A stretch of DNA of 64,000 nt from Granulicella sp. (GCA_027452215.1 DAIDGQ010000027.1:62001-126000); one strand, 5' to 3'; numbered from the stretch's first letter, positions 15,537 through 24,451 are shown. Made by a program: numbers and translations. Notes: a model not told the origin generated them from the letters alone.

Positions 15537-16690
15537 AGGAGGGGGAGGCCTTCTATACCCAGGTCCGCATGAAAAATGGTGGTGTTGGTGGCGAGCGCGG
15601 CGCACCCGTCGTCCAGGAAGCAGAGGCCCACCAGGTCGTTTCCGGCTACGGTGAGTTCGGCTTCCGGGGCGTTCGTCTCCTTCGAGTTCCAGATGCGAAC
15701 AATCCCGCGGTGCCCATGCAGAGAGGCTGCGACGTACAGGTTGCCGTCGATGTCGAAGGCCATGCCCTGCGGACGGCCCAGGCCCCGGTAGAACACAGTA
15801 GTATTGCCATGCGGATCGATGGCATAAATCGGCTGATTGGAGCTCGTGGTTGGAGCCGTCACCATCAGGACGCCGTCGGCGCGGAAGCAGAGGTGGTAGA
15901 ACGCAACCGAGGGCTCGAGCGTGGCGAACACAAAGATCTCCGGAGTGCTTCCGGCGCCTCGCGGGGTAAGCTTGAAGATCGTGCCGGAGCGGTCGCCAAC
16001 GTAGAGGCTGCCTTCCGGGTCGAAGGCGATGCCCGTAGCGATGCCCATCCCTTCAGCAAACGTAGACACGGCGCCGGCCTGCGTGATGCGATAGATGATG
16101 CCCTCAGCGCGCGAGCTCGCGTAAAGGTTGCCGTCCGGTCCAAACGCCAGCGCTGAGACATTCAGCAGCTCCCGCACGAACGGAGTGACCTGCAAGTCTC
16201 GCGCAACCCGGAAGATCGAGACCGGAACCTGCTCGCCGCGAGGCCCGGAGACCATCGCGAACAGATTGCCATCCGCGTCCACCGCCGGGTTCGAGATCAT
16301 GTGCAGGTCTTCAACCATGGGGACGCCGACGTTGGCGTGGAGCGCATTGCTGGCCAGCCCATTGCGCCGCAGCACCAGGTCCGACGAGATCGCCCCCGCT
16401 GGCACCCGCACCAGCGCTCGCGTAGGCCGCGCAAGATCCAGATTCGCCTGGATCTCACCGAAAAAGGCCTCTGGGTACTGTGGCCCGTCGTTCGTGTTAA
16501 GAATATGCGTGCCAATGACTTCGAAGCTTCCGCCCGGAATGGCAGTGCGAGGGAACAGGCGATCGAGGTGCGGGGCATCTGGGCGGGTTGGATGGAGAAG
16601 CGGCATCTCGCTTAGGGTATCCGCCAAGATTTGAGGATGCAAATGCGAGCCCCGCGGAACCAGGCCCGCAAGCTCGTCCTCAGCCGTCAA
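15533..16690 (-). CDS. NHL/SMP-30-like beta-propeller protein
   Basis: This 385-residue protein has repeated propeller blades with the pattern DGNLY/GSLY: AVDADGNLFAMVSG, FGPDGNLYASSRAEGIIYRI, FDPEGSLYVGDRSGTIFKL, FDIDGNLYVAASLHGHRGIV. The first 130 residues look like an IPT/TIG-type Ig fold (IPGGSFEVIGTHI). There is no signal peptide. Substrate and role are unknown; related propellers are lactonases, gluconolactonases or protein-binding scaffolds. The frame begins with a TTG overlapping the stop of the YedE-like gene; the ATG at 16606 (MPLLHPTRPD) is a good alternative start. Confidence 0.72.
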   Translation of the reverse strand: MTAEDELAGLVPRGSHLHPQILADTLSEMPLLHPTRPDAPHLDRLFPRTAIPGGSFEVIGTHILNTNDGPQYPEAFFGEIQANLDLARPTRALVRVPAGAISSDLVLRRNGLASNALHANVGVPMVEDLHMISNPAVDADGNLFAMVSGPRGEQVPVSIFRVARDLQVTPFVRELLNVSALAFGPDGNLYASSRAEGIIYRITQAGAVSTFAEGMGIATGIAFDPEGSLYVGDRSGTIFKLTPRGAGSTPEIFVFATLEPSVAFYHLCFRADGVLMVTAPTTSSNQPIYAIDPHGNTTVFYRGLGRPQGMAFDIDGNLYVAASLHGHRGIVRIWNSKETNAPEAELTVAGNDLVGLCFLDDGCAALATNTTIFHADLGIEGLPLL

Positions 16691-17115
16691 TCATGCCTTC
16701 CGAACAGCCGCCCATGCAGCCCCGCTCCCGCCAGAATGCCCGCCACGCTCAAAATCAGCGGCCAGTTCCCGACACCCAGCCCCGCGATCGCCGGTCCCGG
16801 GCATACGCCGCTAAGTCCCCAGCCCACCCCGAAGATGGCCGCCCCCGTCAGCGTAGCCGCGTTCAGCCGCGATGGATGCCTGTGAAAGACCGGCCCAAAC
16901 ACCGGCCGCTTCATCACCCTCGGCAGCAGCGCATAGGTGATCGCGGTGACTCCCGCCGCGCCGCCCAGCACCAGCAGCAGCCCCATGTTGTTGAGCAGCA
17001 GAAACTGCACGATGCTCTCCGGCTTCACCATCGTCGCCAGCGCGAGCCCGAAGCCGAACAAGCCCCCCGCCAGCAGAGCGGACAGCAGCACCGCACGAGA
17101 AGCCGTAGCCCGCAT
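16687..17115 (-). CDS. YeeE/YedE-family membrane protein, second half
   Basis: This is a 142-residue membrane protein with about four hydrophobic segments and the conserved cysteine motif GLSGVCPGPAIAGLG. It is the C-terminal-type half of a split YeeE/YedE (DUF395) sulfur-compound permease; family members move thiosulfate or sulfane sulfur across the inner membrane. The ATG at 17115 has GGAGGG 9 nt upstream and lies 1 nt past the stop of the partner half, so the two are made together. The frame continues upstream to 17265, but only inside the partner gene. Confidence 0.82.
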   Translation of the reverse strand: MRATASRAVLLSALLAGGLFGFGLALATMVKPESIVQFLLLNNMGLLLVLGGAAGVTAITYALLPRVMKRPVFGPVFHRHPSRLNAATLTGAAIFGVGWGLSGVCPGPAIAGLGVGNWPLILSVAGILAGAGLHGRLFGRHD

Positions 17116-17116
17116 A

Positions 17117-17593
17117 TCAAAACCCTCCCAGGGCATGCACCAGATGCGCCGTAAGAATCGCCGTGGCGAGAAACACCACGACTGCAAGGATCGACGGCAC
17201 CTGCCCCGACCCGACCCCGCATATGCCGTGACCGGACGTGCACCCTCCGCCCATGCGAGCCCCAAATCCAGCGAGGATCCCGCCCACGAATAGCTGCCAC
17301 AGCGGCACCCGCGTGATGAATCCCTGACTATGCCCGAGCGTGAACGTGAACACCGCAGCGCCCGCGATCATCCCCAGCGAATACATCATCAGCCAGCCTC
17401 GCTTGGACACCAGATTCACATGGCGGAAGAACGAGTGTCGCGATAACCACGACCAGAGCGCGCTATAGGTCGTACTCACGCCGCCAATCAACCCCGTCAG
17501 CGCGAACAGCACGCTGACACCGAGTCCGATCGAAATTCCGCCGAGTAAAAAGTGTCTCCATCCCTGCGGAAACCACTGCGCAATGCTGTGCAT
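17117..17593 (-). CDS. YeeE/YedE-family membrane protein, first half
   Basis: This 158-residue membrane protein carries the other YeeE/YedE hallmark, GARMGGGCTSGHGICGVG, near residues 113-130, where the cysteine is proposed to relay sulfur. Hydrophobic segments include HFLLGGISIGLGVSVLFALT and LGMIAGAAVFTFTLGH. The two-gene split arrangement, with each half holding one Cys motif, is common in this family. pgpA lies immediately upstream on the same strand with 18 bp between. Confidence 0.85.
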   Translation of the reverse strand: MHSIAQWFPQGWRHFLLGGISIGLGVSVLFALTGLIGGVSTTYSALWSWLSRHSFFRHVNLVSKRGWLMMYSLGMIAGAAVFTFTLGHSQGFITRVPLWQLFVGGILAGFGARMGGGCTSGHGICGVGSGQVPSILAVVVFLATAILTAHLVHALGGF

Positions 17594-17611
17594 CTGCCTC
17601 TCCAGCCGTGA

Positions 17612-18103
17612 TTAAAGTTTCGGAACGAAGTGGGTGATAACGGCCGCCGCGAGCAGTGCGAGCAGCCCCGCCGCCACATCGTCCAGCATGATTCCGGTTC
17701 CTCCGTGGAGAGCTTCCAGGCGACGGATCGGGCCCGGCTTCGTGATGTCGAAGAGCCGGAAGAGCACGAGGCCAAGCGCTGCATGCGCCCAGTCCGCAGG
17801 CAGCAGGATGAGAGCGAACAGTTGCCCCGCCACTTCGTCGATGACCACGAATCCGGGGTCTTCAGTGGCCGCCTCGCGCGAGGTGATCGTCGAGGCCGGG
17901 ATACCGATCGCCGTCATCACCACCGCGGCGACGGTCGTAGCAATCGCCAGCGTCGTCCGGTTCGGCACAAAGGCGTGCGCCGCCGCGTACCAGAGCAGAA
18001 TCGCGGCGACCGAGCCGTAGGTTCCAGGGCCCGGCTTCAAGTAGCCAGCGCCAAAAAAGGTAGAGAGGGTCCAGGCCCAGCGGGTTTTGAGTTTGGAGGT
18101 CAC
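17612..18103 (-). CDS. pgpA: Phosphatidylglycerophosphatase A
   Basis: PgpA removes the phosphate from phosphatidylglycerophosphate to give phosphatidylglycerol at the inner membrane. The 163-residue protein has the family motifs KPGPGTYGS, FVVIDEVAGQ, FRLFDITKPGPI and GGTGIMLDDVAAG, with membrane segments between them. It fits with the other phospholipid genes nearby (plsY, gpsA, cfa), although they are not in the same operon. The start is the ATG at 18103. Confidence 0.95.
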   Translation of the reverse strand: MTSKLKTRWAWTLSTFFGAGYLKPGPGTYGSVAAILLWYAAAHAFVPNRTTLAIATTVAAVVMTAIGIPASTITSREAATEDPGFVVIDEVAGQLFALILLPADWAHAALGLVLFRLFDITKPGPIRRLEALHGGTGIMLDDVAAGLLALLAAAVITHFVPKL

Positions 18104-18333
18104 TTGAGGATTTTACGCGGGTCCTCCACGCATAGCCGCCTCCTCGCGCTCCCACCATCTCAGAAGGCGTCGCCGTCACTCTCCTGCAGCAGTTGAGAAT
18201 GTGGATGCCTGCGATTGGCAACGACATCCTCGAGGCAGTTCTTCTCCACACAAGCCCCACTCTGCCGCTCGCCTCTGCTGTTCGTGAAGATGAGCCTACC
18301 CGATACAGGCCCTTGAAACCGTCTTTGAAACAA

Positions 18334-19245
18334 TCAGCCCTCAGCCCTCCGCTCTCCAGCCACCAGCGACACCCCCACCGTCACCCCGATCAACCCTGCA
18401 ATCACCACCAGCGACACCACCGGCCCAATCTCTACCCAATCCGCCGCCAGCATCTTCACCGCCGCAAACATCAACACCGCCGCCAATCCAAAGTGCAGGT
18501 ACCTCAGCTTCGACAGCATCGCCGCCAGCAGCACATACAACGACCGCAGCCCCATCACCGCCATGATGTTCGACGTGTACGCCAGAAACGGCTCCCGCGT
18601 AATACTCAGCACCGCCGGAATCGAATCCAGCGCAAACACCACATCCGTCAACTCCACCGCCACCAGCGCCAGCAGCAGCACGGTAGCCATCCGCTGCCCG
18701 CCTTCGCGTACAAAAAAGTGCTCCTGATTCTCACTGATCGGCTTCCATCGCGCCAGCCAGGCAATCCACCGCGGAGGCCTCGTCAAATCCGCATCCGGAT
18801 TCTCCGGCTTCAACAACCGCACCGCCGCCACCAGCAGGATCGCCCCGAACACATACCCGATCCAGTGAAACCGGTTCAGCAGCCCAATCCCTCCCGCAAT
18901 GAACGCTCCCCGCATCACGATCGCCCCGGCCACTCCCCAGAACAGCACCCGCGGCTGCCTCCCCGCCGGAATCCGGAACAGCCGGAACAGCAACAGAAAC
19001 ACAAACAGGTTGTCCAGGGACAGCGCCTGCTCCAGCGCATACCCCGCCAAATATTGCGTAGCCCCCACCGTTCCAAAGTGCCGGCTCAGCATCCCCGCCA
19101 GCCCCACCGACGCACTCACCCAAATCACCGTCGCAACCATCGCCTTGCGACGTATATCCGGCACTGCCAGGTGCAGCAGGTACTCTCCCCCCAGCAGCAC
19201 CACCAGCGCGACATGAAATGTAATCCAGTAAGAAAGTGGCGTCAT
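18334..19245 (-). CDS. TerC/Alx-family integral membrane protein
   Basis: This 303-residue polytopic membrane protein belongs to the TerC/Alx family, whose members export manganese or are linked to tellurite resistance. The signatures are LEQALSLDNLFVFLLLFRLF and VELTDVVFALDSIPAVLSIT, each with conserved acidic and Asn residues inside membrane helices. The central cytoplasmic loop is short (RPPRWIAWLARWKPISENQ). I see no convincing yybP-ykoY manganese riboswitch in the 111 bp upstream. No ter operon is present, so an Alx-like metal-homeostasis role is more likely than tellurite resistance. Confidence 0.9.
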   Translation of the reverse strand: MTPLSYWITFHVALVVLLGGEYLLHLAVPDIRRKAMVATVIWVSASVGLAGMLSRHFGTVGATQYLAGYALEQALSLDNLFVFLLLFRLFRIPAGRQPRVLFWGVAGAIVMRGAFIAGGIGLLNRFHWIGYVFGAILLVAAVRLLKPENPDADLTRPPRWIAWLARWKPISENQEHFFVREGGQRMATVLLLALVAVELTDVVFALDSIPAVLSITREPFLAYTSNIMAVMGLRSLYVLLAAMLSKLRYLHFGLAAVLMFAAVKMLAADWVEIGPVVSLVVIAGLIGVTVGVSLVAGERRAEG

Positions 19246-19356
19246 CGGAGCTCTCTTCGAAGCCTACACGGCATGACGCCCGAACCTTCCTTCAAGACAT
19301 CGGCTTGTGACCCAAGACCGCACTGAACATGCCAAATATCCGGCACATTTGCGCAG

Positions 19357-20274
19357 CTATCGTTGGTCAATCAGCTTCACCAGCTCCACAAACAAGTCCG
19401 CCGCAACCTGCAGACTATTCGCGCTAAGCTTGTCCATCGTGTCTGACTCATGATGGTGGTACGCCTCCTCATCGGACGCCGTACCATATTTGTAATCAAT
19501 CACATCCAGCACCGGAACACCCCTCTGCATGAACGGAATATGGTCATCGTCCACCGCCTGCGAGTCCTTGAACAGGTAACTCGAGTGCCCCGTAGCCTTG
19601 CCCGCCTTCGCCAGCAGATCCAGCAACCAGGGAGTCGAGTTCATCTCCCGGTTGATATTCATATCCTTCCACCCGATCATGTCCGCCAAAACAAAGGCTT
19701 TAACCCGTCCTATCGTCCCATCCGCCGACCATTTCGCCGCAATATGTCGCGTCCCATACAGCGAATCCGAGTCCGTCCACTCCTTATTAATCGACTCTTC
19801 CCCATCCGTAAACAACAGCCAAACCGAATACCCCTGCGGAGGATGCTCCCGGTAATATTGCCCAAGTGCGATAAGCAAAGCACTTGTGCACGCCCCATCG
19901 TTCGCCCCGATGAAGTGAATATCCTTCAGCCAGTAGTTTGTCTCGTAATGCGATGCAAGCACGATGATCCCGTCCCGCTTGCCCGGAAACTTCACAATCA
20001 GGTTATGCATCGTCAACGGCCCAATCGGCGTCCGCGCCACAAACCGGTCATCGACAAAGTTCCCCTTCGCCACTTCCGGCCCAAAATGCCCCTTAATGAA
20101 CGCTTCCGCCGCATCATGCCCCGGCGATCCGATGTACCTCTTCGGTGCAACATCCACATACTGCTGGGTTAACTTCAGAATCTCCTGCCCGCTGACAGCA
20201 TGGGCCTGAGCATACGAACAAGGCGAGACCGCGAGTGCGACGCACAGCACCAGCATCCAGGGGCGAAAAAGCAT
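19357..20274 (-). CDS. Secreted glutaminyl-peptide cyclotransferase / M28-type enzyme
   Basis: This 305-residue zinc enzyme has an N-terminal signal peptide (LVLCVALAVSPCSYAQA). Its motifs match the glutaminyl cyclase branch of the M28 fold: LASHYETNYW, GANDGACTSALLIALG, LLFTDGEES, then WTDSDSLYGTRHIAAKW and DDDHIPFMQRGVPVLDVID. Such enzymes convert N-terminal Gln to pyroglutamate on secreted proteins. The candidate metal ligands are the Asp in GANDG, the Glu pair in DGEES and the DDDH aspartate/histidine cluster. Its ATG directly abuts the tatC stop, so it is probably expressed with tatA-tatC. Confidence 0.83.
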   Translation of the reverse strand: MLFRPWMLVLCVALAVSPCSYAQAHAVSGQEILKLTQQYVDVAPKRYIGSPGHDAAEAFIKGHFGPEVAKGNFVDDRFVARTPIGPLTMHNLIVKFPGKRDGIIVLASHYETNYWLKDIHFIGANDGACTSALLIALGQYYREHPPQGYSVWLLFTDGEESINKEWTDSDSLYGTRHIAAKWSADGTIGRVKAFVLADMIGWKDMNINREMNSTPWLLDLLAKAGKATGHSSYLFKDSQAVDDDHIPFMQRGVPVLDVIDYKYGTASDEEAYHHHESDTMDKLSANSLQVAADLFVELVKLIDQR

Positions 20275-21069
20275 CTATACCGTTCCCTTCAGAGCTTCCT
20301 TCTTTTTGCGGCGGTTGGGATGCACAAAATAGGCCACTCCCACGCCCAGGAAATACAGCACCAGCATGGGCGAAGCAAACAAACACATCCCCACCGGGTC
20401 AGGAGTCGGGCAAATCACGGCCGCCACGAGAAAAATGGCCATAATCGCGTAGCGAAAATGCTTTAGCAGGAACTTCGCGTCCACAATCCCAAACAGCGCC
20501 AGGAAGAAGATCACAATCGGCAGCTCAAACGTAATGCCCAAACCAAGGATGACGGCCAGGAAAAACCCCGTATAGTCGTCAATCGTGATCATGTGCGAGA
20601 AATTCTTGCCGAAATCCTTGATCAGTACGACCATCGCTCCCGGCAGCACATACCGGTACCCAAACCACGTCCCAGCCAGAAACAGCCCGACGGTCGCCGT
20701 CATAAACGGCCACACATAACGCTTTTCATTGGCATACATGCCCGGCGAAATAAATAGCCACACCTGATAAAGGATGAAAGGCGATGCGATAATTGCACCC
20801 GCAACCAGCGATGTCTTAATGAAGAAGTTAATCGCATCCGTCGGATGCGTCATTGTCATCTGCAGCCCGATATCGACTAGCGGCTTCTGAATGTACCCTA
20901 CCAGCCGATTATGAAAGATATAGGCGACGATAAAGCCGGCGATTAGGTATCCGACGATCCAGAACAACCGGTTCCGCAGCTCCTCCAGATGCTCCATCAG
21001 GCTCATCCCGGGAAGCTCGGCACGGTCGTGTACGGCGGAGCGCGCGCGGTCAATCAGATCAGTCGCCAT
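20275..21069 (-). CDS. tatC: Sec-independent protein translocase TatC
   Basis: TatC is the signal-peptide receptor of the twin-arginine pathway in the inner membrane. The 264-residue protein has six membrane segments and the conserved N-terminal MSLMEHLEELRNRLFW with the essential Glu, plus PFILYQVWLFISPGMYANEKR and FGITFELP-like GLGITFELPIVIFFLALFGI. The C-terminal tail is very basic (NRRKKKEAL). The start overlaps the end of tatA by 11 nt. Confidence 0.97.
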   Translation of the reverse strand: MATDLIDRARSAVHDRAELPGMSLMEHLEELRNRLFWIVGYLIAGFIVAYIFHNRLVGYIQKPLVDIGLQMTMTHPTDAINFFIKTSLVAGAIIASPFILYQVWLFISPGMYANEKRYVWPFMTATVGLFLAGTWFGYRYVLPGAMVVLIKDFGKNFSHMITIDDYTGFFLAVILGLGITFELPIVIFFLALFGIVDAKFLLKHFRYAIMAIFLVAAVICPTPDPVGMCLFASPMLVLYFLGVGVAYFVHPNRRKKKEALKGTV

Positions 21070-21625
21070 GCGCTGTTATCTCCGGTGTAGACTCTGTGTC
21101 TGCATTTTCTTCAGTAGCCGCGGGGATAGCGTCCAGCAGGCCCCGCAGGGCACTATTGCGAGGCCCCGAGGTCTGCCGCTGCGGCGTGGGCAGCCCGGTT
21201 GATGGGGGCATAATGCTCAGCCCTCCCGACGTCGCAATCGGTATCGGTGTCCGTACCCCATCCACCATCTCGTAGCTCGGCTGAGGCATCGCCTCCGCAG
21301 CCGTCTCGCTCGTCCCCTCGGCGAGGGGAGTCTCCAAACCGCCCCCAGCCATCGTGTCTGAGGAGGTCGCCGAAAGCTCCAACGGCACCGATTCCACAAC
21401 AGGAGCCACCGGAGCAGCCGCTTCCATCGCGGCAATCTGCTTCTGCCGGTCAGCCTGCTCCGTCAAACGAAGCTCATCTTCCATCTGCATCTTGAACTCA
21501 TTCGACGCGCGTCGGAACTCTCCCACCCACTTGCCCAGCTCGCGGGCAAGCACCGGCAATCGTTTGGGGCCAAAGAGCAGCAGCGCCAGAACGAAGAGAA
21601 AGATACTGTCGGAAAAACTCGGCAT
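21059..21625 (-). CDS. TatA/TatB-type twin-arginine translocase subunit
   Basis: The 188-residue protein starts with one transmembrane helix (SDSIFLFVLALLLFGPKRLP) ending in the FGPKRLP hinge, then an amphipathic helix (ARELGKWVGEFRRASNEFK). A long Pro/Ser/Thr-rich cytoplasmic tail follows. The Pro hinge and long acidic helix are closer to TatB than to classical TatA. With only one such gene here, it may act as a bifunctional TatA/B. It overlaps tatC. No good ribosome site precedes the ATG at 21625. Confidence 0.88.
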   Translation of the reverse strand: MPSFSDSIFLFVLALLLFGPKRLPVLARELGKWVGEFRRASNEFKMQMEDELRLTEQADRQKQIAAMEAAAPVAPVVESVPLELSATSSDTMAGGGLETPLAEGTSETAAEAMPQPSYEMVDGVRTPIPIATSGGLSIMPPSTGLPTPQRQTSGPRNSALRGLLDAIPAATEENADTESTPEITAHGD

Positions 21626-21930
21626 ACTTGATCAGATGATACGGCCTTCACCGCGAGGTTGGAAGACACCCTTCAGGACGACCCTGTTGAAGAGACGGTT
21701 GGCCCGCTCCTTTGGATTGTTCCCCGGTGCTGGCTCTCCGGCCTTGCACCTCAAATCTCCAGTCCGCGTATCTCCCTCGCTTCCCGCGAAAACTGCTCGC
21801 TCAGCGAAACGCTTGCCGCCGCCGCGCGTCCTAAGCAACAGGACCATCCAACACGAGAGCACCTGCAACAATAGGAAGAGGCGGAAGTTCCGTCGTTGCC
21901 GTTTTGAAGAGTAGAGAGTGGAGCTAAAGT
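21626..21930. other. Divergent intergenic region between the tat genes and a lipoprotein
   Basis: This 305-bp region must contain promoters for both sides. Two compact inverted repeats are visible: GGTGC...GCACC with an inner GGC/GCC (21727-21751) and CTTCAGG...CTGTTGAAG (21671-21692). A minus-strand frame runs through it without a stop as far as 21632, 6 nt before the tat ATG, with moderately GC-rich third positions. It lacks a convincing start, so I do not call it a gene. A structured tat leader RNA is possible. Confidence 0.35.
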
Positions 21931-23142
21931 ATGGTTTGTATGACTCGCCGCAGAATAGTCCGTCGTTACGGTTTGCCAGTGTGCGCCCTCGTGCTGCTGT
22001 CTGCCCTGACGCTGTCGTTGAGTGGTTGCGGCTCCTTCTTTCAGTGCGAGGGCAAACCGAGCTGCCCAGCGACGGGAACAGGCACTGGCACCGGAACAGG
22101 CACCGGAACAGGAACAGGCACAACGACTGTGAATTACGCCTACGTCGCCAATAGTGCTACAGGATCCACCTATATCAATGGCTACAACCTCGGTGCAGGG
22201 GCGCTGACCGCCACTACTGGATCCCCTTATCTGCTGAACTACACGCCGTCAGGCATGGCGGTGACCCCGACGAACACTTTTTTGTATGTTGCGTCTGACC
22301 CGGCATCGTCCACCGGAGCCCTCTACGGATACTCCATTGGAACCGGGGGCGCTCTCACCATCCTCAGCAGCAACGGAGCCACTGAGCTTGCCGTCGAGAG
22401 CACAACCTCCATCGATATCTCGCCCGATGGGCAATGGCTATTTGCTCTCAGCGTGGACGGTCTGACCCTCGACGAATACAGCATCAACACCTCCACCGGA
22501 CTCATCTCGCTTGCCTCGATGTACAGCATCACAGGAGCCGCCAACGGCGTGGTCACCCCGTCCTCCGTCCGCGTTGCTCCCAGCGGAGACTACGTCGTTG
22601 TTGCTCTCGGAACCGCCGGTGCAGAGACGTTCTCCTTCGATACCACCACCGGCCTGGCGACGTTAGCGACGCTCATCTCCCCCGCCACCTCTTCCACCGG
22701 AATTTATGCCGTTGCCGTCGATAGCAATAATTACCTCTACTGCGTAGGCACCGCGGGTCTGCAGGTGTTTTCGGTCACGAATGCCGGGGTCGCGACCTTC
22801 GTCAAAACCTATCCCACTGGAAAGGGTGCTCATTCCGTCGTGGTCAACGGCACCTCCACATTTGTCTACGTCGGCAATGAAACCGACAGCACGATCTCCG
22901 GCTATGCCATCGGCACTAGCGGAGCCTTGACCTCGCTCACCGGATCGCCCTACAGCGCGCCGACAACCATTACGGCCCTGGCGCGCGATCGAACGAACGC
23001 CTACGTCCTCGCCGCCGGGTATAACGCGACCACCGGAATTCAGTTATTTTCCATTGGAACGAACGGAGCCTTGACATCGAGCGGCACGGCGGCCTCCGGC
23101 ATCTTACCAGCGGTTCCCGGGGAGATTGCTACGACCCATTGA
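21931..23142 (+). CDS. Secreted beta-propeller lipoprotein (lactonase/YncE-like)
   Basis: This 403-residue exported protein has signal core LPVCALVLLSALTLSLSGC, where SGC is the lipobox. Right after the anchor comes a low-complexity linker of alternating Gly-Thr (seven or more GT units, 22075-22125). The rest is a seven-bladed-type propeller with YVANSATGSTYINGY, FLYVASDPASSTGALYGYSI, FVYVGNETDSTISGYAI and similar blades. This is the pattern of 6-phosphogluconolactonase-like or YncE-like proteins, but no enzyme residues can be assigned. GTGGAG 8 nt upstream supports the start at 21931. Confidence 0.8.
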   Translation: MVCMTRRRIVRRYGLPVCALVLLSALTLSLSGCGSFFQCEGKPSCPATGTGTGTGTGTGTGTGTTTVNYAYVANSATGSTYINGYNLGAGALTATTGSPYLLNYTPSGMAVTPTNTFLYVASDPASSTGALYGYSIGTGGALTILSSNGATELAVESTTSIDISPDGQWLFALSVDGLTLDEYSINTSTGLISLASMYSITGAANGVVTPSSVRVAPSGDYVVVALGTAGAETFSFDTTTGLATLATLISPATSSTGIYAVAVDSNNYLYCVGTAGLQVFSVTNAGVATFVKTYPTGKGAHSVVVNGTSTFVYVGNETDSTISGYAIGTSGALTSLTGSPYSAPTTITALARDRTNAYVLAAGYNATTGIQLFSIGTNGALTSSGTAASGILPAVPGEIATTH

Positions 23143-23278
23143 ACTGATCTGCTCTAACGCATCCACCCGTAAGTCCGGCCTCCGGGCTCGCGCTACTCTT
23201 GATGTACAAGCACCCCGGCTTCGTTGGCATCCAACACCGGGTTGAACCCTGAAGAAGAAGTAAAGGCCTAGCCGGAAC

Positions 23279-24451
23279 ATGCAGAAGATCCTCTCGAAGC
23301 TGATGAATCGGCAACTGCCACATTTCGTCCTGCTCCTGGCAATGGCGTGGGGACTTGCTGGCTGTTCTCACTTTCAGATCAAGCCCCCTGAGAAACTCGT
23401 CTATGTGACAGCCAAGCAGACCTTCCTGCGAGATCGCGTCGCTGCCGTATCCAACCGCACCGGTACCGCCTCCAATGGTGAAAAGCTGGTCGTGCTCGAT
23501 CATGCTCGACGCTTCCTGAAGGTGCGAACTCCACGAGGCGAGGTGGGCTGGATTGAAGAGAAGCTCACCGCAGGCCAGGACGTAGCCGACAAGTTTGAGG
23601 AGCTCGGCAAAGAGCATCAGCAAGACCCCGTCGTGGCCACAGCCATTGCGCGCGACGAAGTTTATCTGCACATCTCGCCCGGACGTGAGACGACGCGGTT
23701 CTATCTCCTTGCTGAAAATGATCCGCTCAGCCTGCTCGAACGAGCCACCATCGTCAAGCCGGTCACCCCGGGAGCTGCTCCCGCCGCCAAGCCGGCCGCT
23801 GACGCCAACTCCAACGCTCCCACACCTCCCGCGATGGAAGACTGGTGGCTGGTCCGCAACGCAAAGGGCCAGACCGGCTGGATCTACTCCCGCATGATCG
23901 AGGTGTCCGCGCCCGATGCCCTCGTTCGTTACTCTGAGGGTCAGCGCATCGTCGGCGCCTACATCCTCGCCCACGTGGACGATCCCGAGTCAGGCATCCT
24001 CGACAACGGCAACACCGTCACCAGCATTCCCGAATACGTAACCCTGCTTTCGCCCTACAAGGCCGGGTTGCCGTATGACTTCGACCAGGTCAGGGTCTTC
24101 GTCTGGAATACCAAAAAGCATCGCTACGAGACCGGCTTCCGCGAGCACAATATCGTCGGCTACCTCCCCATAAAACTCGATGAGCGTATCGACCCCTATG
24201 GCAAATCCGCTATATCTTCAGAGAAGTTGCCGGCCTTCACCTATCGCGTCCTCGCCGGAGATCAGACCATGCCGACTCCAGATCCGGTGACCGGCCTGGT
24301 CAAGCCCGGCAGGACCATCGACAAGACCTATCGCCTTGAGGGCAACATCTGCCGCCGAATCCTCGCCCCGGGTTCCCCTCCGCCCGCCGAGGCCCATCCA
24401 GTTCCCGAGCCCGAGAAGAAGGCCAAAGCAGCCCGGAAGCGCAAAAAGTAG
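23279..24451 (+). CDS. Lipoprotein with two SH3-like domains
   Basis: This 390-residue exported protein has signal peptide LPHFVLLLAMAWGLAGCSHF with lipobox AGC. Two bacterial SH3-like modules follow: one near residues 38-100 (VTAKQTFLRDRVAAVSNRTG, then LKVRTPRGEVGWIEEKL) and a second interrupted by a Pro/Ala-rich insert (VTPGAAPAAKPAADANSNAP) before WWLVRNAKGQTGWIYSRMIE. SH3b domains often bind cell-wall peptides. The C-terminal half is not recognised and ends in a strongly basic tail (KKAKAARKRKK). A later ATG at residue 9 could also be the start. Confidence 0.75.
   Translation: MQKILSKLMNRQLPHFVLLLAMAWGLAGCSHFQIKPPEKLVYVTAKQTFLRDRVAAVSNRTGTASNGEKLVVLDHARRFLKVRTPRGEVGWIEEKLTAGQDVADKFEELGKEHQQDPVVATAIARDEVYLHISPGRETTRFYLLAENDPLSLLERATIVKPVTPGAAPAAKPAADANSNAPTPPAMEDWWLVRNAKGQTGWIYSRMIEVSAPDALVRYSEGQRIVGAYILAHVDDPESGILDNGNTVTSIPEYVTLLSPYKAGLPYDFDQVRVFVWNTKKHRYETGFREHNIVGYLPIKLDERIDPYGKSAISSEKLPAFTYRVLAGDQTMPTPDPVTGLVKPGRTIDKTYRLEGNICRRILAPGSPPPAEAHPVPEPEKKAKAARKRKK

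Noticed and set aside
19246-19356. Manganese (yybP-ykoY) riboswitch before the TerC-family gene
   Set aside because: No match to the conserved GGGGAGTAG-type element or paired helices.
21632-21900. Small gene just upstream of the tat ATG on the minus strand
   Set aside because: Stop-free frame with moderate GC3, but no start codon with a ribosome site and no similarity I can name; kept only as a note.
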